Below the pieces are notes generated by a model. That model ran no database searches. It saw only the letters and a list, made by a program, of their open reading frames with translations, and had not been told where the DNA came from. Made by a program: the position numbers and the translations under genes. From Mycolicibacter hiberniae (GTDB lineage: Bacteria > Actinomycetota > Actinomycetes > Mycobacteriales > Mycobacteriaceae), in the NCBI RefSeq assembly GCF_010729485.1, contig NZ_AP022609.1:2542001-2606000 (forward strand): a stretch of DNA of 64,000 bases, written 5' to 3'. Shown one piece after another: positions 1 to 8,950 of this stretch (position 1 is its first letter; every line of letters begins with the position of its first letter).

Positions 1-177
1 GAGACCGAGGAAAAGCGCCTTGCGGCGTGCGCCGAGCACTACCTTGGCTCGGCCGACCACTCCGGGGGCCGGCACGACGGCGGGGACGTGATCGTCCACA
101 CCCCGCGGCTCGTCGGCATGCGCCGCACCATCGGCTTCCTCGACGAATGGAGCGACGGAGCCTTGCTCAACCGTCAC
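1..177 (-). CDS. Mce-associated membrane protein, N-terminal part (cut by window edge)
   Basis: The reverse strand is open from position 177 to the left edge, giving 59 residues. It begins with a GTG that overlaps the TGA of the upstream gene as GTGA, a coupling used repeatedly in this window. The visible part is an acidic, Ala/Pro-rich cytoplasmic tail followed by GARRKALFLGL, which looks like the entry into a membrane helix. This is the usual start of Mce-associated proteins, which have a tail, one helix and an extracytoplasmic domain and help stabilise Mce complexes. The opposite strand is also open here, but it would run deep into the next gene. The assignment rests on overlap and position; the domain itself is not visible. 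Confidence 0.6.
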   Translation of the reverse strand, partial: MTVEQGSVAPFVEEADGAAHADEPRGVDDHVPAVVPAPGVVGRAKVVLGARRKALFLGL

Positions 178-965
178 GGTACGAACTCCACTTTTGACAT
201 CTTGATCTGGTCTCCTTCCCGCCGCAGATCGACGGTCAGACGCCACCTGCGGGGAGATTCGTCGGCGCCGGCAGCATTGGTCACCGTGGACGAGGCCGAC
301 ACCAGGACCACAGCGGTGTCCGAGGTCATCGATTCGACCGCGGCTGCCGTCGCCGTAGCTTTGGTGGTCACCTTGGCATCCGTGGCGACTCTGCTGAAGT
401 CGTCCGCAGCGCCCAGGAATTCATCCCGGAACGGACCAGTCGAATTGTCGACGATTCGCTGCACACTGCCCTGGGGATCGTTGAAATCGATCGACATCAA
501 GGTCACCACGGCTTGGCGCGCCGCGGCGACGAACTCAGCACGGTTACGCTCCTGTGCCTGCGCCGTCTGCTGAGATCTGAGCATCAACGCGCTCGCCACG
601 AGCAGGACACACGCGCACAGCACGATGACGGCCGTGGCCAGCTGTCGCCACCGGAGTCCGGAAAGGCGAGCCCGAGTCCACGTAAGCCATGACGGATCAC
701 CGCCAACGGGCGCGGGCTCGTCACGTTGTTCGGAAACTGGCACGACCTCGGAGACCGAGGCGAGATTCTGCGCTTGCTGCTGCAAGCGGATGACGCGGGC
801 CCGCGCTTGGGCTGCCAAGGCTTCTGCCGCAGCGGCCTCGGCCTCGGCGCGTTTCACCAGTACGCCGGCATCTTCGGCAGTCGACTCGGCAGGATCGACC
901 GCCGAGGGCTGCGCGGGGGGCATCACCGCGTCCGGCATGGTCTCGGTTTTCGACATAGCGCCCAC
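174..965 (-). CDS. Mce-associated membrane protein
   Basis: This 263-residue protein has an Ala/Glu-rich, probably coiled N-terminal region (residues 30-65), one membrane helix near residues 110-130 (AVIVLCACVLLVASALML) and an extracytoplasmic domain. That is the architecture of mycobacterial Mce-associated (Mam/VirB8-like) proteins, which assist the Mce lipid importer. The GTG at 965 has a GAAGGG Shine-Dalgarno-like sequence about 5 bases upstream. An ATG at 956 (MSKTE) is an alternative. Its stop overlaps the start of the next Mce-associated gene. It lies beyond mceF but is separated from it by three small secreted-protein genes, which is unusual because such genes normally follow mceF directly. 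Confidence 0.8.
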   Translation of the reverse strand: MGAMSKTETMPDAVMPPAQPSAVDPAESTAEDAGVLVKRAEAEAAAAEALAAQARARVIRLQQQAQNLASVSEVVPVSEQRDEPAPVGGDPSWLTWTRARLSGLRWRQLATAVIVLCACVLLVASALMLRSQQTAQAQERNRAEFVAAARQAVVTLMSIDFNDPQGSVQRIVDNSTGPFRDEFLGAADDFSRVATDAKVTTKATATAAAVESMTSDTAVVLVSASSTVTNAAGADESPRRWRLTVDLRREGDQIKMSKVEFVP

Positions 966-1101
966 CGGTTTCCCTTCATCGCCGGGTCGGGCCGATCACG
1001 GCCGACGTCGGAACACTAAGCCCGCCCACCGCCGCCGTGGCGACGCTCTCCCACCCAGCGGGCGGGTTCCACCCGCATCGGGACCGCCGGCCGGGGATCG
1101 A

Positions 1102-1503
1102 TCACCAGTGGCGCAACGCGCACAGTGCGCCCTTCGGGCCGTCGGCGGTGGCGACCACGGCTCCGTCCACCGTCAACTCACACCGAAACCCCGGCTCCGT
1201 CGGCGAACGGCCGCTCGTGGCCGTCACCATCGCCCACCGCTGCGGATCGACCAATGTGGCACGCAGCACCCACGGTCTGCCGGGGCCGATGTCGGCCCGC
1301 ACTTTGGGGCTGAACTCATAGGGATTGTGGCTGTAGTCCGCCCACGTCGGCGGATCCGTGTCCCGGTAGTAGATGTCCGCGGCCACCGGGGACTGCGTGG
1401 TCACGGTGTAGACGACCTCGTGCGGACCGGGAGGGTCCGCGTGTGCGGGCGCACACAGAAAGACCAATACGGCCAGCGCCGCCGCCACGGGCTTCCTAGC
1501 CAT
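1102..1503 (-). CDS. Small secreted protein, MmpS-like pattern
   Basis: A 133-residue protein starting MARKPVAAALAVLVFLCAPA, a clear Sec signal peptide ending at AHA-DP. The mature part has strand-like stretches (VVYTVTTQSP, ADIYYRD, RCELTVDGAVVATADG) reminiscent of the MmpS beta-sandwich, in which a Tyr-rich strand and a C-terminal Cys-containing strand recur. No membrane helix remains after cleavage. I would not name it MmpS without a profile search. The start lies inside the last codons of the upstream gene (8-base overlap), so the two are probably translated together. The reading frame stays open further upstream, but the signal peptide fixes this start. Confidence 0.65.
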   Translation of the reverse strand: MARKPVAAALAVLVFLCAPAHADPPGPHEVVYTVTTQSPVAADIYYRDTDPPTWADYSHNPYEFSPKVRADIGPGRPWVLRATLVDPQRWAMVTATSGRSPTEPGFRCELTVDGAVVATADGPKGALCALRHW

Positions 1504-1891
1504 CACCGCGACTCCAGCGGGGGGCGCCGTTCTTCGACTGACAGCTGAGAAACAGTCCATCGGGAGCCTGAGCCACCCAGTTCTCGTATCCGGCACAGCT
1601 TGAACCCAGTTCTTTGATGCCCGCCATCGACGGGGAGCGGAAGTATCGCGGCTCGTAACGTCGCGGCGATCCGCAGAACACCAGCCTGTCCGGCTGAAGG
1701 GAGGGTCCTGCGACAGCAGTCCCGAAAACGTAGTAAGCGGTATCGTGACACGCCTGCCCCAGGACGACTCCCGTGGCCAGGCCCGGTACGCACGACGGGT
1801 CATCACACGAGACGGGATCTGCCCCGGCAGGGGCCGTCGTCGTCAACGCCACCACCAAGGCCGCCGCAGCCAATAGCGCTCTTCGCCGCAT
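1496..1891 (-). CDS. Small secreted protein, unknown function
   Basis: A 131-residue protein with the signal peptide MRRRALLAAAALVVALTTTA and a cleavage site near AGA-DP. The mature part has six cysteines (CDDPSC, QACHD, FCGSP, SSCAG, LSCQS), suggesting three disulfides. I do not recognise the family. The ATG at 1891 is preferred over an in-frame TTG nine bases upstream because it gives a cleaner signal peptide. It overlaps the next secreted-protein gene by 8 bases and is transcribed away from the gene at 2034, so it shares a divergent promoter region with it. Confidence 0.65.
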   Translation of the reverse strand: MRRRALLAAAALVVALTTTAPAGADPVSCDDPSCVPGLATGVVLGQACHDTAYYVFGTAVAGPSLQPDRLVFCGSPRRYEPRYFRSPSMAGIKELGSSCAGYENWVAQAPDGLFLSCQSKNGAPRWSRGDG

Positions 1892-1929
1892 ACCTGGCAA
1901 CTTTGTCAGGCCGATGCCGCTCCGAGATG

Positions 1930-1957
1930 TTGACAGTCCACTCAGCGGACATATTGG
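1930..1957 (+). promoter_or_regulatory. Possible promoter for the secreted protein at 2034
   Basis: A consensus -35 hexamer TTGACA (1930-1935) is followed after 16 bases by TATTGG (1952-1957), a poor -10. The region lies in the 142-bp divergent gap between two secreted-protein genes. An imperfect dyad GTCC-N7-GGAC sits between the hexamers and could be an operator. This is a motif match only. Confidence 0.3.
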
Positions 1958-2033
1958 CCTGCAGCTGCCCCGGAGCGAGGTTTACTGCGGACGCCGAAGA
2001 CTAGCTGTCCCAGACCGATCCGAGGAGCATGCT

Positions 2034-2546
2034 ATGCCCCGTGGGCCCGCCATCGCGGTCACCGTCGCTGCGGTGGCGCTCACCAGCACAGCTTCCATTC
2101 CCGTCGCGCAGGCCGATCACCCCGACTGGGGCCTCAACGGCACCTACACCGCCACCTCCAACGGCGAATGGGCGCGCAAGAACGAGGTTTTCTACGATCA
2201 GCCCAGCCGGCGCAGCACCTGGACCATCAGCACCGAATGCAGCTACCCGGGCGAGTGCACCGGGACGGTGCGTAGCGACGAGACCTGGACAGCGCCCATC
2301 TACCAGAGAAGTTCGGTGTGGTACGTCAAGCGGCCCATCGACAACTGGGTCCCGTGTCCGGATGGCAGCACCGCTCCTGGACTGCAGACCTTCCGATTCA
2401 AGGCGATGACGCCCGAAGGCGCCAACGCGGACCCGACGTCGACCACGCTGGTCGGCGAAGACATCACCACCGGCCCCAGCGGCGCGTGCGGGTCGAACAA
2501 ACCGGTGTACATCAACATGCCGTTCAAACTCACCAAGATCGGATGA
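2034..2546 (+). CDS. Secreted protein, unknown function (mycobacterial family)
   Basis: A 170-residue exported protein. The signal peptide runs MPRGPAIAVTVAAVALTSTA to VAQA-DHPD. The mature part begins WGLNGTYTATSNGEW and contains paired cysteines (TECSYPGECTG) plus two later ones (VPCPDGS, SGACGS), a pattern I associate with a common secreted mycobacterial family of unknown role. The start is fixed by a strong GAGGAG ribosome site at 2022-2027, 6 bases before the ATG. It is the only plus-strand gene between mceF and the Mce-associated genes, so it splits what is normally one mce operon. It converges on mceF with a terminator-like hairpin between them. Confidence 0.7.
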   Translation: MPRGPAIAVTVAAVALTSTASIPVAQADHPDWGLNGTYTATSNGEWARKNEVFYDQPSRRSTWTISTECSYPGECTGTVRSDETWTAPIYQRSSVWYVKRPIDNWVPCPDGSTAPGLQTFRFKAMTPEGANADPTSTTLVGEDITTGPSGACGSNKPVYINMPFKLTKIG

Positions 2547-2569
2547 ATCGGCGGATCTGCTGATCCTCT

Positions 2570-2586
2570 GCCCGTTGCGGACGGGC
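2570..2586. terminator. Hairpin between convergent genes
   Basis: GCCCGT, a 5-base loop, then ACGGGC form a perfect 6-bp GC stem in the 42-bp gap between the convergent secreted-protein gene and mceF. There is no long U tract, as is common for mycobacterial terminators. It could serve both directions. Confidence 0.5.
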
Positions 2587-2588
2587 GC

Positions 2589-4136
2589 TCATTTCGGGAG
2601 CATGTCTTCCCAACTCCGCGGCGCCGGACGCACCAGGTCCGATTGGCTGTACACCTTGCCGTCGGGTGCCGCGTACTGCCCAGTCCGGGGGTTGTAGGTG
2701 GCAAATGCCACCGACGGGCCGGCGGTGCCCGCGGCATAGCCACTCGGCGCAACAGAAGCGGATCCCTCAGGAGCCGAACCCGTTACCTCCGGGGGTGCCG
2801 GATCACCCTCGGCGGCCCCCGGAGCCGGCATGGCCGGGTTCTCGGCAGGGCCGAAGATTTGTTCTCCGAAGGTGATCCGATCATCCGGCGGAACACCCTG
2901 AGCGATCAGCGCAGGGTCGATCGGGTAGGGGCCGGTAACATGCTGGCGCATGGCCAGCGGCTCGAAAGGCTGGTCGCTCTCACAGATCTCGACCGTCGGC
3001 GCGCGCTTCCCGGGCTGATTCATGCACGGAAAATTTCTCGCACCGCGAACCCCGATGGCAGAATCCTGCGGCAGTTTGCAGTACAACCCGTCCGGCGTAT
3101 CCACGTCGCTCAGGTCCGCCGGGGAACGCCATGACGACGGCGGCAAGAACCCCACCGTGCATGCCGGCGGGTCGCCGAGAGTAAGGCTGAACTCCGAAAG
3201 CGCCATCCCCGTCGGATTGTTCAGAGAAGACCCGTAGGACTGGGTGGCGGCCAAATACGGCGGCAACAACACCAGCAGCTGCTCGATGGATCGATGGTAG
3301 ACCAGGCCGATCTGGCCGACCGTGGTGAGATTGGCCAACAGCAGCGGCAGCGTCGGCTTGATCTCGGACAACAGGCGGGACGCCTCGTCCGCTGCGCCAG
3401 ATCCGGCGCGAAGGATGGTCCGGACTTCCGAATCACGCGCATCCACCTGCTGGGTGATCCCGGCCAGGCTGCGCGCCCAGGTTCGGATCGCGTCAACGCT
3501 GTCTACCTGACCCTCCAACAGCGGCCGACTGTCGTCGATCAGGCCGCGCGTACTGTCGGCGGCTCCGTTGAGCCGGGCGGCCAGCTCGCTCGATGATTCG
3601 AACAGAGAGCCGAGGTCGTTACCTGTTCCATTGAGCGCCTTGAACGATTCGTCGAGTAAGGCCCCCAGCTTGCCGGTGGGGATGCTGGTTACCAACTCGC
3701 TCATCTGATCGAGCATCGGGCCAACCGGCTTCGGCAGCGACACGTTATCAGCGGTTATGGTGGAACCGTTTTCGAGGTAGGGACCGGCATCGGTGCGCGG
3801 TACCAGATCCACGTATTGCTCGCCTACCGCCGATACGCTTCGCACGTTGGCCTGCAGATCTACGGGAATCCTCGGCGAGGACTTCAAGGACATCGAGACG
3901 TGCGCGCCCAGGCGGGTTGGCCGGATGTCGGTGACCTTGCCCACCTCTACACCTCGGTAGGTCACGTTGGAGAACTTGTACAAGCCTCCGGTGGTCGGCA
4001 GTTGCAGCGCCACCGAGATGCGCCCGATGCCCAGCAGGACCGGCGCCTGCATGTAGACCAAGACCATCGAGCTGACACCGATCACCGAGGCGATGGAAAA
4101 GATGATCAGTTGGTTGCGAACGAAACGGGTCAGCAT
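2589..4136 (-). CDS. mceF: Mce family protein MceF
   Basis: A 515-residue last subunit of the Mce substrate-binding hexamer, a lipid importer driven by YrbE permeases and an MceG-type ATPase. It starts MLTRFVRNQLIIFSIAS with one N-terminal helix, then the MCE domain (GGLYKFSNVTYRGVEVGKVT, about residues 50-70), a helical domain to about 330, and a Pro/Ala-rich tail ending RPAPRSWEDMLPK. The N-terminal pattern and the order A to F identify it as the F subunit. Its ATG overlaps the TGA of mceE by one base. The substrate cannot be read from sequence. Confidence 0.93.
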   Translation of the reverse strand: MLTRFVRNQLIIFSIASVIGVSSMVLVYMQAPVLLGIGRISVALQLPTTGGLYKFSNVTYRGVEVGKVTDIRPTRLGAHVSMSLKSSPRIPVDLQANVRSVSAVGEQYVDLVPRTDAGPYLENGSTITADNVSLPKPVGPMLDQMSELVTSIPTGKLGALLDESFKALNGTGNDLGSLFESSSELAARLNGAADSTRGLIDDSRPLLEGQVDSVDAIRTWARSLAGITQQVDARDSEVRTILRAGSGAADEASRLLSEIKPTLPLLLANLTTVGQIGLVYHRSIEQLLVLLPPYLAATQSYGSSLNNPTGMALSEFSLTLGDPPACTVGFLPPSSWRSPADLSDVDTPDGLYCKLPQDSAIGVRGARNFPCMNQPGKRAPTVEICESDQPFEPLAMRQHVTGPYPIDPALIAQGVPPDDRITFGEQIFGPAENPAMPAPGAAEGDPAPPEVTGSAPEGSASVAPSGYAAGTAGPSVAFATYNPRTGQYAAPDGKVYSQSDLVRPAPRSWEDMLPK

Positions 4137-5380
4137 CAGCTTCCGCCCTGGGCCGGTGGGGACGACACGTGGCCGTCCTGTGGGGGTGAGCTGACGGGCC
4201 CGTCCGTAATCGCGTCACCGTCGGTGTCGGCGGCCGTCAGCGGCGGCAGGCTTGCCACCTCGGTCGGCGGCGGCCCCAGGGGTGCATGCAGCGGGTCCCG
4301 CGTATAGGTCGAGTACCACGGGTCCCCGGGCGCCGGTACGAGTGAGGTGCTCGCGTCACCCCACCGGGTTCCGAGCAATATGCCCCTCTTCATACGGGGA
4401 ATGGTGAAGTCGAACACGATGAACTGGTTCATATAGTCGCCGCGGATGCCGCGGTCGATGAACTCCTGCGTGTAAGGGTAGGTGGGCAGGTAAGAAATCG
4501 CCGTGGTCAGGTCCGGCCCGATGTCGGCGAGTGCGCGCACCGTCGGCTCGAGATTCTTCAGGTTGCGAACGATGTCGTCCTGTGAGTCGTTGATGAGTCG
4601 GTTCGCGGTAGCACTGAAGTCGCCCAGCTTGTCCAACGCAGTGATCAGTCGCGGCCGCTGTTTGTTCAACACCTCGAGGGCAGGAGGAATCCGGTTCAGT
4701 GCGCCGGTCAGTACGTCGCGTTGTCCGGCGAACGTCGCCGCCATCCGGTTCAGCGACGAGATCGTGGCGATGATGTTGTCGTGCTGACTGTCCAGCAGCG
4801 TCACCACCGTGTTCATCCGGGTCAGCAGATCCCGGATCTGAACTTGCCGGCCGTCGAGGGCCGCGTTGAAGTTATGGACGATGTCGCCGATGCGAGTGAG
4901 GCCACCGCCGTTGACCACCACCGACAGCGACGACAGAGTCTGCTCGGTCGAGGGGTATGTCGAGGACTTGGACAAGGCAATGGTCGCACCGGGAGCCAAC
5001 CGCCCCGTGGGTGCCTCGCCCACAGGCGGGTCCAAGGCGAGGTGCATCGACCCCAACAAACTGGTCTGCCCCACCGCTGCGACCGCGTTTCCCGGAATCA
5101 CCGCATCAGGCCGGACCGAGATCTCGACGTCAGCCCGCCAGTCCTCCACGTTCATCCGGCGAATAGCGCCGACAACCACGTCGCTGACCATCACCGGTGA
5201 ATTCGATTCCAACGTGCCGATGTTCGCGATCTGCACGTGGTAGCTCACCGCGTCGGAGCCGGTTCCGACCGTGCCGGGAAGCGGCAGCGAGTTGAGCCCG
5301 TCGAAGGAACAGCCCGACGTGGTCAGGGCCGCGCAGCAGGCGGCGATGGCCAGCCTCCGGATCGACATCATCCTCGTCAC
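4136..5380 (-). CDS. mceE: Mce lipoprotein MceE
   Basis: A 414-residue E subunit, the lipoprotein of Mce complexes. After VTRMMSIRRLAIAACCAALT comes TTSGC-SFDGL, a lipobox-like cleavage site. The MCE domain follows (SPVMVSDVVVGAIRRM) and then the helical region. The GTG at 5380 overlaps the mceD stop as GTGA. Two ATGs three and four codons later (5371, 5368) are alternatives. The tail is acidic and Pro/Ser-rich (about residues 375-414). It belongs to the eight-gene yrbEA-mceF operon. Confidence 0.92.
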   Translation of the reverse strand: MTRMMSIRRLAIAACCAALTTSGCSFDGLNSLPLPGTVGTGSDAVSYHVQIANIGTLESNSPVMVSDVVVGAIRRMNVEDWRADVEISVRPDAVIPGNAVAAVGQTSLLGSMHLALDPPVGEAPTGRLAPGATIALSKSSTYPSTEQTLSSLSVVVNGGGLTRIGDIVHNFNAALDGRQVQIRDLLTRMNTVVTLLDSQHDNIIATISSLNRMAATFAGQRDVLTGALNRIPPALEVLNKQRPRLITALDKLGDFSATANRLINDSQDDIVRNLKNLEPTVRALADIGPDLTTAISYLPTYPYTQEFIDRGIRGDYMNQFIVFDFTIPRMKRGILLGTRWGDASTSLVPAPGDPWYSTYTRDPLHAPLGPPPTEVASLPPLTAADTDGDAITDGPVSSPPQDGHVSSPPAQGGS

Positions 5381-6840
5381 GGCGCACCCCCCGGGGCTGA
5401 CAGGCCGGCTCCTGGCGGTAACAGCAGCTCGGTCACATCCGATGCGGCCGGCACCGGTGGCGGCGCCACCCCGGGCGGAATGGGCGCACCCGGATACAGG
5501 GCCGGGTGCCGATGCGCGGGCATGCCGTCGGGTGCGTAAGCCCCCGGCGGATGTGCCGGATCGGTCCACCCCGGCGGAGGGGGCACGTCGCCGACACCGG
5601 TATAAGCCGAGACCGCCGGCGAGATCTCCTGCGGCCCGCGATCGGTTCCCCCGCCCCCGGGCGCCAGCGCGGGGTCGGAATAGATCACGTTCTTCGGAGA
5701 GGGACCCAGGTAGGCGTTGAAGGGTAACGGCAGATAGTTGAAGTTCATCAGGCGTAGGGCCGGTCCCAGATACTGCGCGCACGCCTTGCCCGACGCCTCG
5801 GCCGTGACATTTTCGACGGCTGCGATCGCCGAGCAGATCGTCGCGACAGGATTCGCGAAATTGTTCATCGCGAACGATCCTCGGGGGCCACCGGTGTCCG
5901 GGTTGTAGATGTTGTAGCCGTTGACCAAAGCATTCGGCGCCGCGTGCAGCACGTTCTTGACCACCATGCTGTTGTCGGAGAGCACCTGCGTCACATTCGC
6001 CAGTCGCTCGACCTGTTCGACGGTCTGATCACGCGAACCCGCGATGAACCGCTGAATCTTGCCGACGACGGCCGACAGCTCGGTGATGGCCGAGTCCAGA
6101 TCCGAGCGGCTGCCGTCGATCACGCTCGTCACATCGGCGAGGCGACCCTGGAACTCCACGATCTGCGTATTGCTGTCACGTAGCGCGGCGACGAAGGTCT
6201 GGAGATTGGTGATCACCCCGACGATGTCGCCGCTCCCCTTGCCCAGAACCCTGCCGACATCGGCCAGCTGGGTTATGGTCTGGCGCAGTTTGTCACCATT
6301 TCCTGCCATGGCGTCGGCGGTGGTATCGATGAAATGTCCCAGCGAAGTGCTCGACACGCCGCTGGACGGGCCCAGGTCGGAGGCGAGCCTGGTGAGCTGC
6401 TCTTTGATCTCGTCCCACTCGACCGGTACGGCGGTCCGGTCCTCGCCGATCTCGGCACCGTCGCGCATGGTGGCACCACTGGCCGCGGGACTCGATTCAT
6501 AGGCCGGCGTCAGCTGCACATAGCGAGCCGACACCAGGTTGGGCGCCACGATGATCGCCTTCGCGTCTGCGGGAACGGGCACCGCACGGTCCACCGCGAG
6601 GACGATCCGGGTGCGAGTTCCCAACGGCTCGATAGAACTGATCGTGCCCACCCGCACGCCCACCACGCGGACCTCGTCACCGGGATAGATAGCCGTTGCC
6701 GATGTGAAGTACGCGACGATCGTCTTGGGCCCCATCAGCTTCTGATAGCCGACGAACACGACGGCAGCGGCCATCAGCAACGCGATACCGAGGGCGGCCA
6801 ATTTCTTTCCCCGGCTGTCGAGCACTGTCCTGACACTCAT
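5377..6840 (-). CDS. mceD: Mce family protein MceD
   Basis: A 487-residue subunit with an N-terminal helix (LAALGIALLMAAAVVFVGY), the MCE domain (AIYPGDEVRVVGVRVGTISS, about residues 50-70) and a long helical domain to about 340. Beyond about residue 385 the chain is Pro/Gly-rich and low-complexity (PPPPGWTDPAHPPGAYAPDG), probably an unstructured extension in the cell wall. It overlaps mceC upstream and mceE downstream by 4 bases each, so the operon is tightly coupled. Confidence 0.93.
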   Translation of the reverse strand: MSVRTVLDSRGKKLAALGIALLMAAAVVFVGYQKLMGPKTIVAYFTSATAIYPGDEVRVVGVRVGTISSIEPLGTRTRIVLAVDRAVPVPADAKAIIVAPNLVSARYVQLTPAYESSPAASGATMRDGAEIGEDRTAVPVEWDEIKEQLTRLASDLGPSSGVSSTSLGHFIDTTADAMAGNGDKLRQTITQLADVGRVLGKGSGDIVGVITNLQTFVAALRDSNTQIVEFQGRLADVTSVIDGSRSDLDSAITELSAVVGKIQRFIAGSRDQTVEQVERLANVTQVLSDNSMVVKNVLHAAPNALVNGYNIYNPDTGGPRGSFAMNNFANPVATICSAIAAVENVTAEASGKACAQYLGPALRLMNFNYLPLPFNAYLGPSPKNVIYSDPALAPGGGGTDRGPQEISPAVSAYTGVGDVPPPPGWTDPAHPPGAYAPDGMPAHRHPALYPGAPIPPGVAPPPVPAASDVTELLLPPGAGLSAPGGAP

Positions 6841-7919
6841 CGCGAACCCCCGGGAATCCCGTTGTAGGGGAATGGGAATTCCGCCCGCGGACCGGCGTTG
6901 TCGGGCGGCTGGCCGGCGTTGACTCCGCGACGGAATCCGAGTGCGTAGTCGAGGAACGGCTGGATCGCCGGCCCGGGAAGCAGATTGGACGCAAATCCGT
7001 TGTAGTAGAACCCGTTGTTGACGGCCTCACCTTGCGTCAGCTGGTATTTGGCCAGGCCCTTGAGGGACTTCTCCAGATTGTCGCGGTTGCGTTCAAGCAT
7101 CTCCGCGACCTTGTTGAGCTGCGTGAGCGTAGGAGCCAGTTCCTGCTCGTTGTCATCGACGAGCCCGGAAAGTTGCTGTGCCACGGCGGAGGTATTGGCC
7201 AGCAGGTCGACAATCGCGTGGCGACGATCCTGTAACACCGCCAGTAAGTCGTCGGCATTGAGGATCAGCCGATTCACCTGCTCACTGCGTTCGGCCAGGA
7301 CCCCGGTGACATCGGCGGCCGAGGAAAGCAGGGCGCTCAACGACTCGTTTCGGTTGTTCAGCGACTTGGACAACCGACTCACCCCTTCGAAGGTGGGGGC
7401 CAGTTGAGGCGCCAGTCGCTCGATGGTCGCCGACAACGTGTCCAGAGACTGGTTGATGGTCGCGGTGTCGGTCGCCGCGGTGTTCGAGGTGAACTCCCCG
7501 AGCGCGTCGGTCAGCGAATACGGCGAGGCGGTGCGGGTCAGCGGGATGACGCCGAGAGCGCCGATACTGCCGGGACCGCGCGGTTCGATGACCAGGACCC
7601 GCTCACCGAGCAGCGTCGCGATTCCGATGTGCGCTGTGGTGTCGACGCCGAGTCGCACCCGACTGTCGACGGCGAAGCTCACCCGCGCCTTGCCGTGATC
7701 GAGGGAAACCCTGGACACCGTGCCGACGTTGACGCCCGACACCTTCACATTGTTGCCGGCAGCCAGGCCGCCGGCCTCGGCGAACAACGCCTGGTATCGG
7801 ATCGACGTCGCCATCGCCAGGAGCTGCTTGGGTTGCAACCCGACCATGATGATCAGCACTATCAGCACAAGACCAACGAATCCCAGACGAACAAGCGATG
7901 ATTCCCGGTACTTCAACAT
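6837..7919 (-). CDS. mceC: Mce family protein MceC
   Basis: A 360-residue subunit. The start chosen is the ATG at 7919 (MLKYRESSLVRLGFVGL), because it shares one base with the mceB stop. An in-frame start 15 bases upstream exists but is less likely. One N-terminal helix is followed by the MCE domain (GGLAAGNNVKVSGVNVGTVS) and a helical domain rich in N/L/Q heptads. The C-terminus ends AEFPFPYNGIPGGSR, without a long tail. Confidence 0.92.
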   Translation of the reverse strand: MLKYRESSLVRLGFVGLVLIVLIIMVGLQPKQLLAMATSIRYQALFAEAGGLAAGNNVKVSGVNVGTVSRVSLDHGKARVSFAVDSRVRLGVDTTAHIGIATLLGERVLVIEPRGPGSIGALGVIPLTRTASPYSLTDALGEFTSNTAATDTATINQSLDTLSATIERLAPQLAPTFEGVSRLSKSLNNRNESLSALLSSAADVTGVLAERSEQVNRLILNADDLLAVLQDRRHAIVDLLANTSAVAQQLSGLVDDNEQELAPTLTQLNKVAEMLERNRDNLEKSLKGLAKYQLTQGEAVNNGFYYNGFASNLLPGPAIQPFLDYALGFRRGVNAGQPPDNAGPRAEFPFPYNGIPGGSR

Positions 7920-8950
7920 CAGGGCTCTCCGCACCTTCCGGTGTTCTGGACGACCCAGGGGAAGTGAGCCGTACGGCCCTGCAGATCAGTGACCCGAACC
8001 GAGACGCCGCAGATGTAGAGGTTCAGCCAACTGCCATACGAGCCCAGACGGACCAGTTTGCGATAGTTCTGGGGAGTCTTCTGCATCAGCAGGTCAAGCC
8101 TGGCCAGGTCGGTTTCGTTCGCCAGCAGCGGGGCAAGTCGGGTCAGCTGATCCACCGTTCCCGACAGCGGTGAGCGGGCCTGGGTCAACAGGCCGGCCAA
8201 CGAGGCCGTCCCATTGTCGAGCGCCGTGATGGCTTGGCCGATCGGATCGCGCTCGGCGGCCAGACCGCTCACCAGGCGCTCGAGGCCGTCAACCGTGCCG
8301 GAGAACTTCTTCCCGTCCTGCGACAGCACCGCCAGGGTGTCGTCGAGATTGGCGATGAGCTGCTCCACGACGTTTCCGTTGTCGGCCAATGCGTTTGTGA
8401 ACGACGACGTTCTGGTGAACAACGACTCCAGGTCACCGCCCTGTCCCTGCAGGATCTGAATCAACGAGCTGGTCAGCGAGTTGACGTCGTCGGGATTGAG
8501 ACCCTGGATGACGGGCTTGAGACCGCCGAGCAGCAGGTCGAGGTTCAGGGCCGGCTCAGTCTGTTCGACACCGAAGCGAGATCCCGGTGGCCGGATCCTG
8601 GTCGACCCCGGCTCGTCGATGAGCTCCAAGTAGCGGTCGCCAACCAGATTCAGGTAGCGAACAGCGACTTTGGTGCTCTCGGTCAGCCGCACATTGTCGT
8701 CGGCGTCGAAGGACACCAGGACGGTATTGTCGCGTTGCAGAGCGATCTTGCGGACGGTGCCGACGCGAATGCCGGCGACGCGCACAGAATGTCCGGCCTT
8801 GAGGCTGGAGGCATCCTGGAAGACCGCTGAGTAGGCGTTGGTGGCGCCGGACCGGTATTGGCTGAAGATCGCGAGCATGACAGCGGTCAACATCACCATC
8901 GTCAGACCGAACGCACCGAACTTGGCCGCCGTCTTGCCGAGGCCGCTCAT
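7919..8950 (-). CDS. mceB: Mce family protein MceB
   Basis: A 343-residue subunit beginning MSGLGKTAAKFGAFGLTMVM, one helix, then the MCE domain (SLKAGHSVRVAGIRVGTVRK). The helical part follows, and a C-terminal NLYICGVSVRV segment with conserved cysteines is typical of B subunits. The ATG at 8950 overlaps the mceA stop as ATGA. The reading frame extends upstream but has no reason to be used. Confidence 0.92.
   Translation of the reverse strand: MSGLGKTAAKFGAFGLTMVMLTAVMLAIFSQYRSGATNAYSAVFQDASSLKAGHSVRVAGIRVGTVRKIALQRDNTVLVSFDADDNVRLTESTKVAVRYLNLVGDRYLELIDEPGSTRIRPPGSRFGVEQTEPALNLDLLLGGLKPVIQGLNPDDVNSLTSSLIQILQGQGGDLESLFTRTSSFTNALADNGNVVEQLIANLDDTLAVLSQDGKKFSGTVDGLERLVSGLAAERDPIGQAITALDNGTASLAGLLTQARSPLSGTVDQLTRLAPLLANETDLARLDLLMQKTPQNYRKLVRLGSYGSWLNLYICGVSVRVTDLQGRTAHFPWVVQNTGRCGEP

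Noticed and set aside
1..573. A plus-strand frame open from the left edge to 573 that reads like a protein C-terminus.
   Set aside because: It would overlap 400 bases of the well-supported Mce-associated gene on the other strand. The minus strand has a GTGA-coupled start and the right N-terminal pattern, so the plus frame is a GC-driven shadow.
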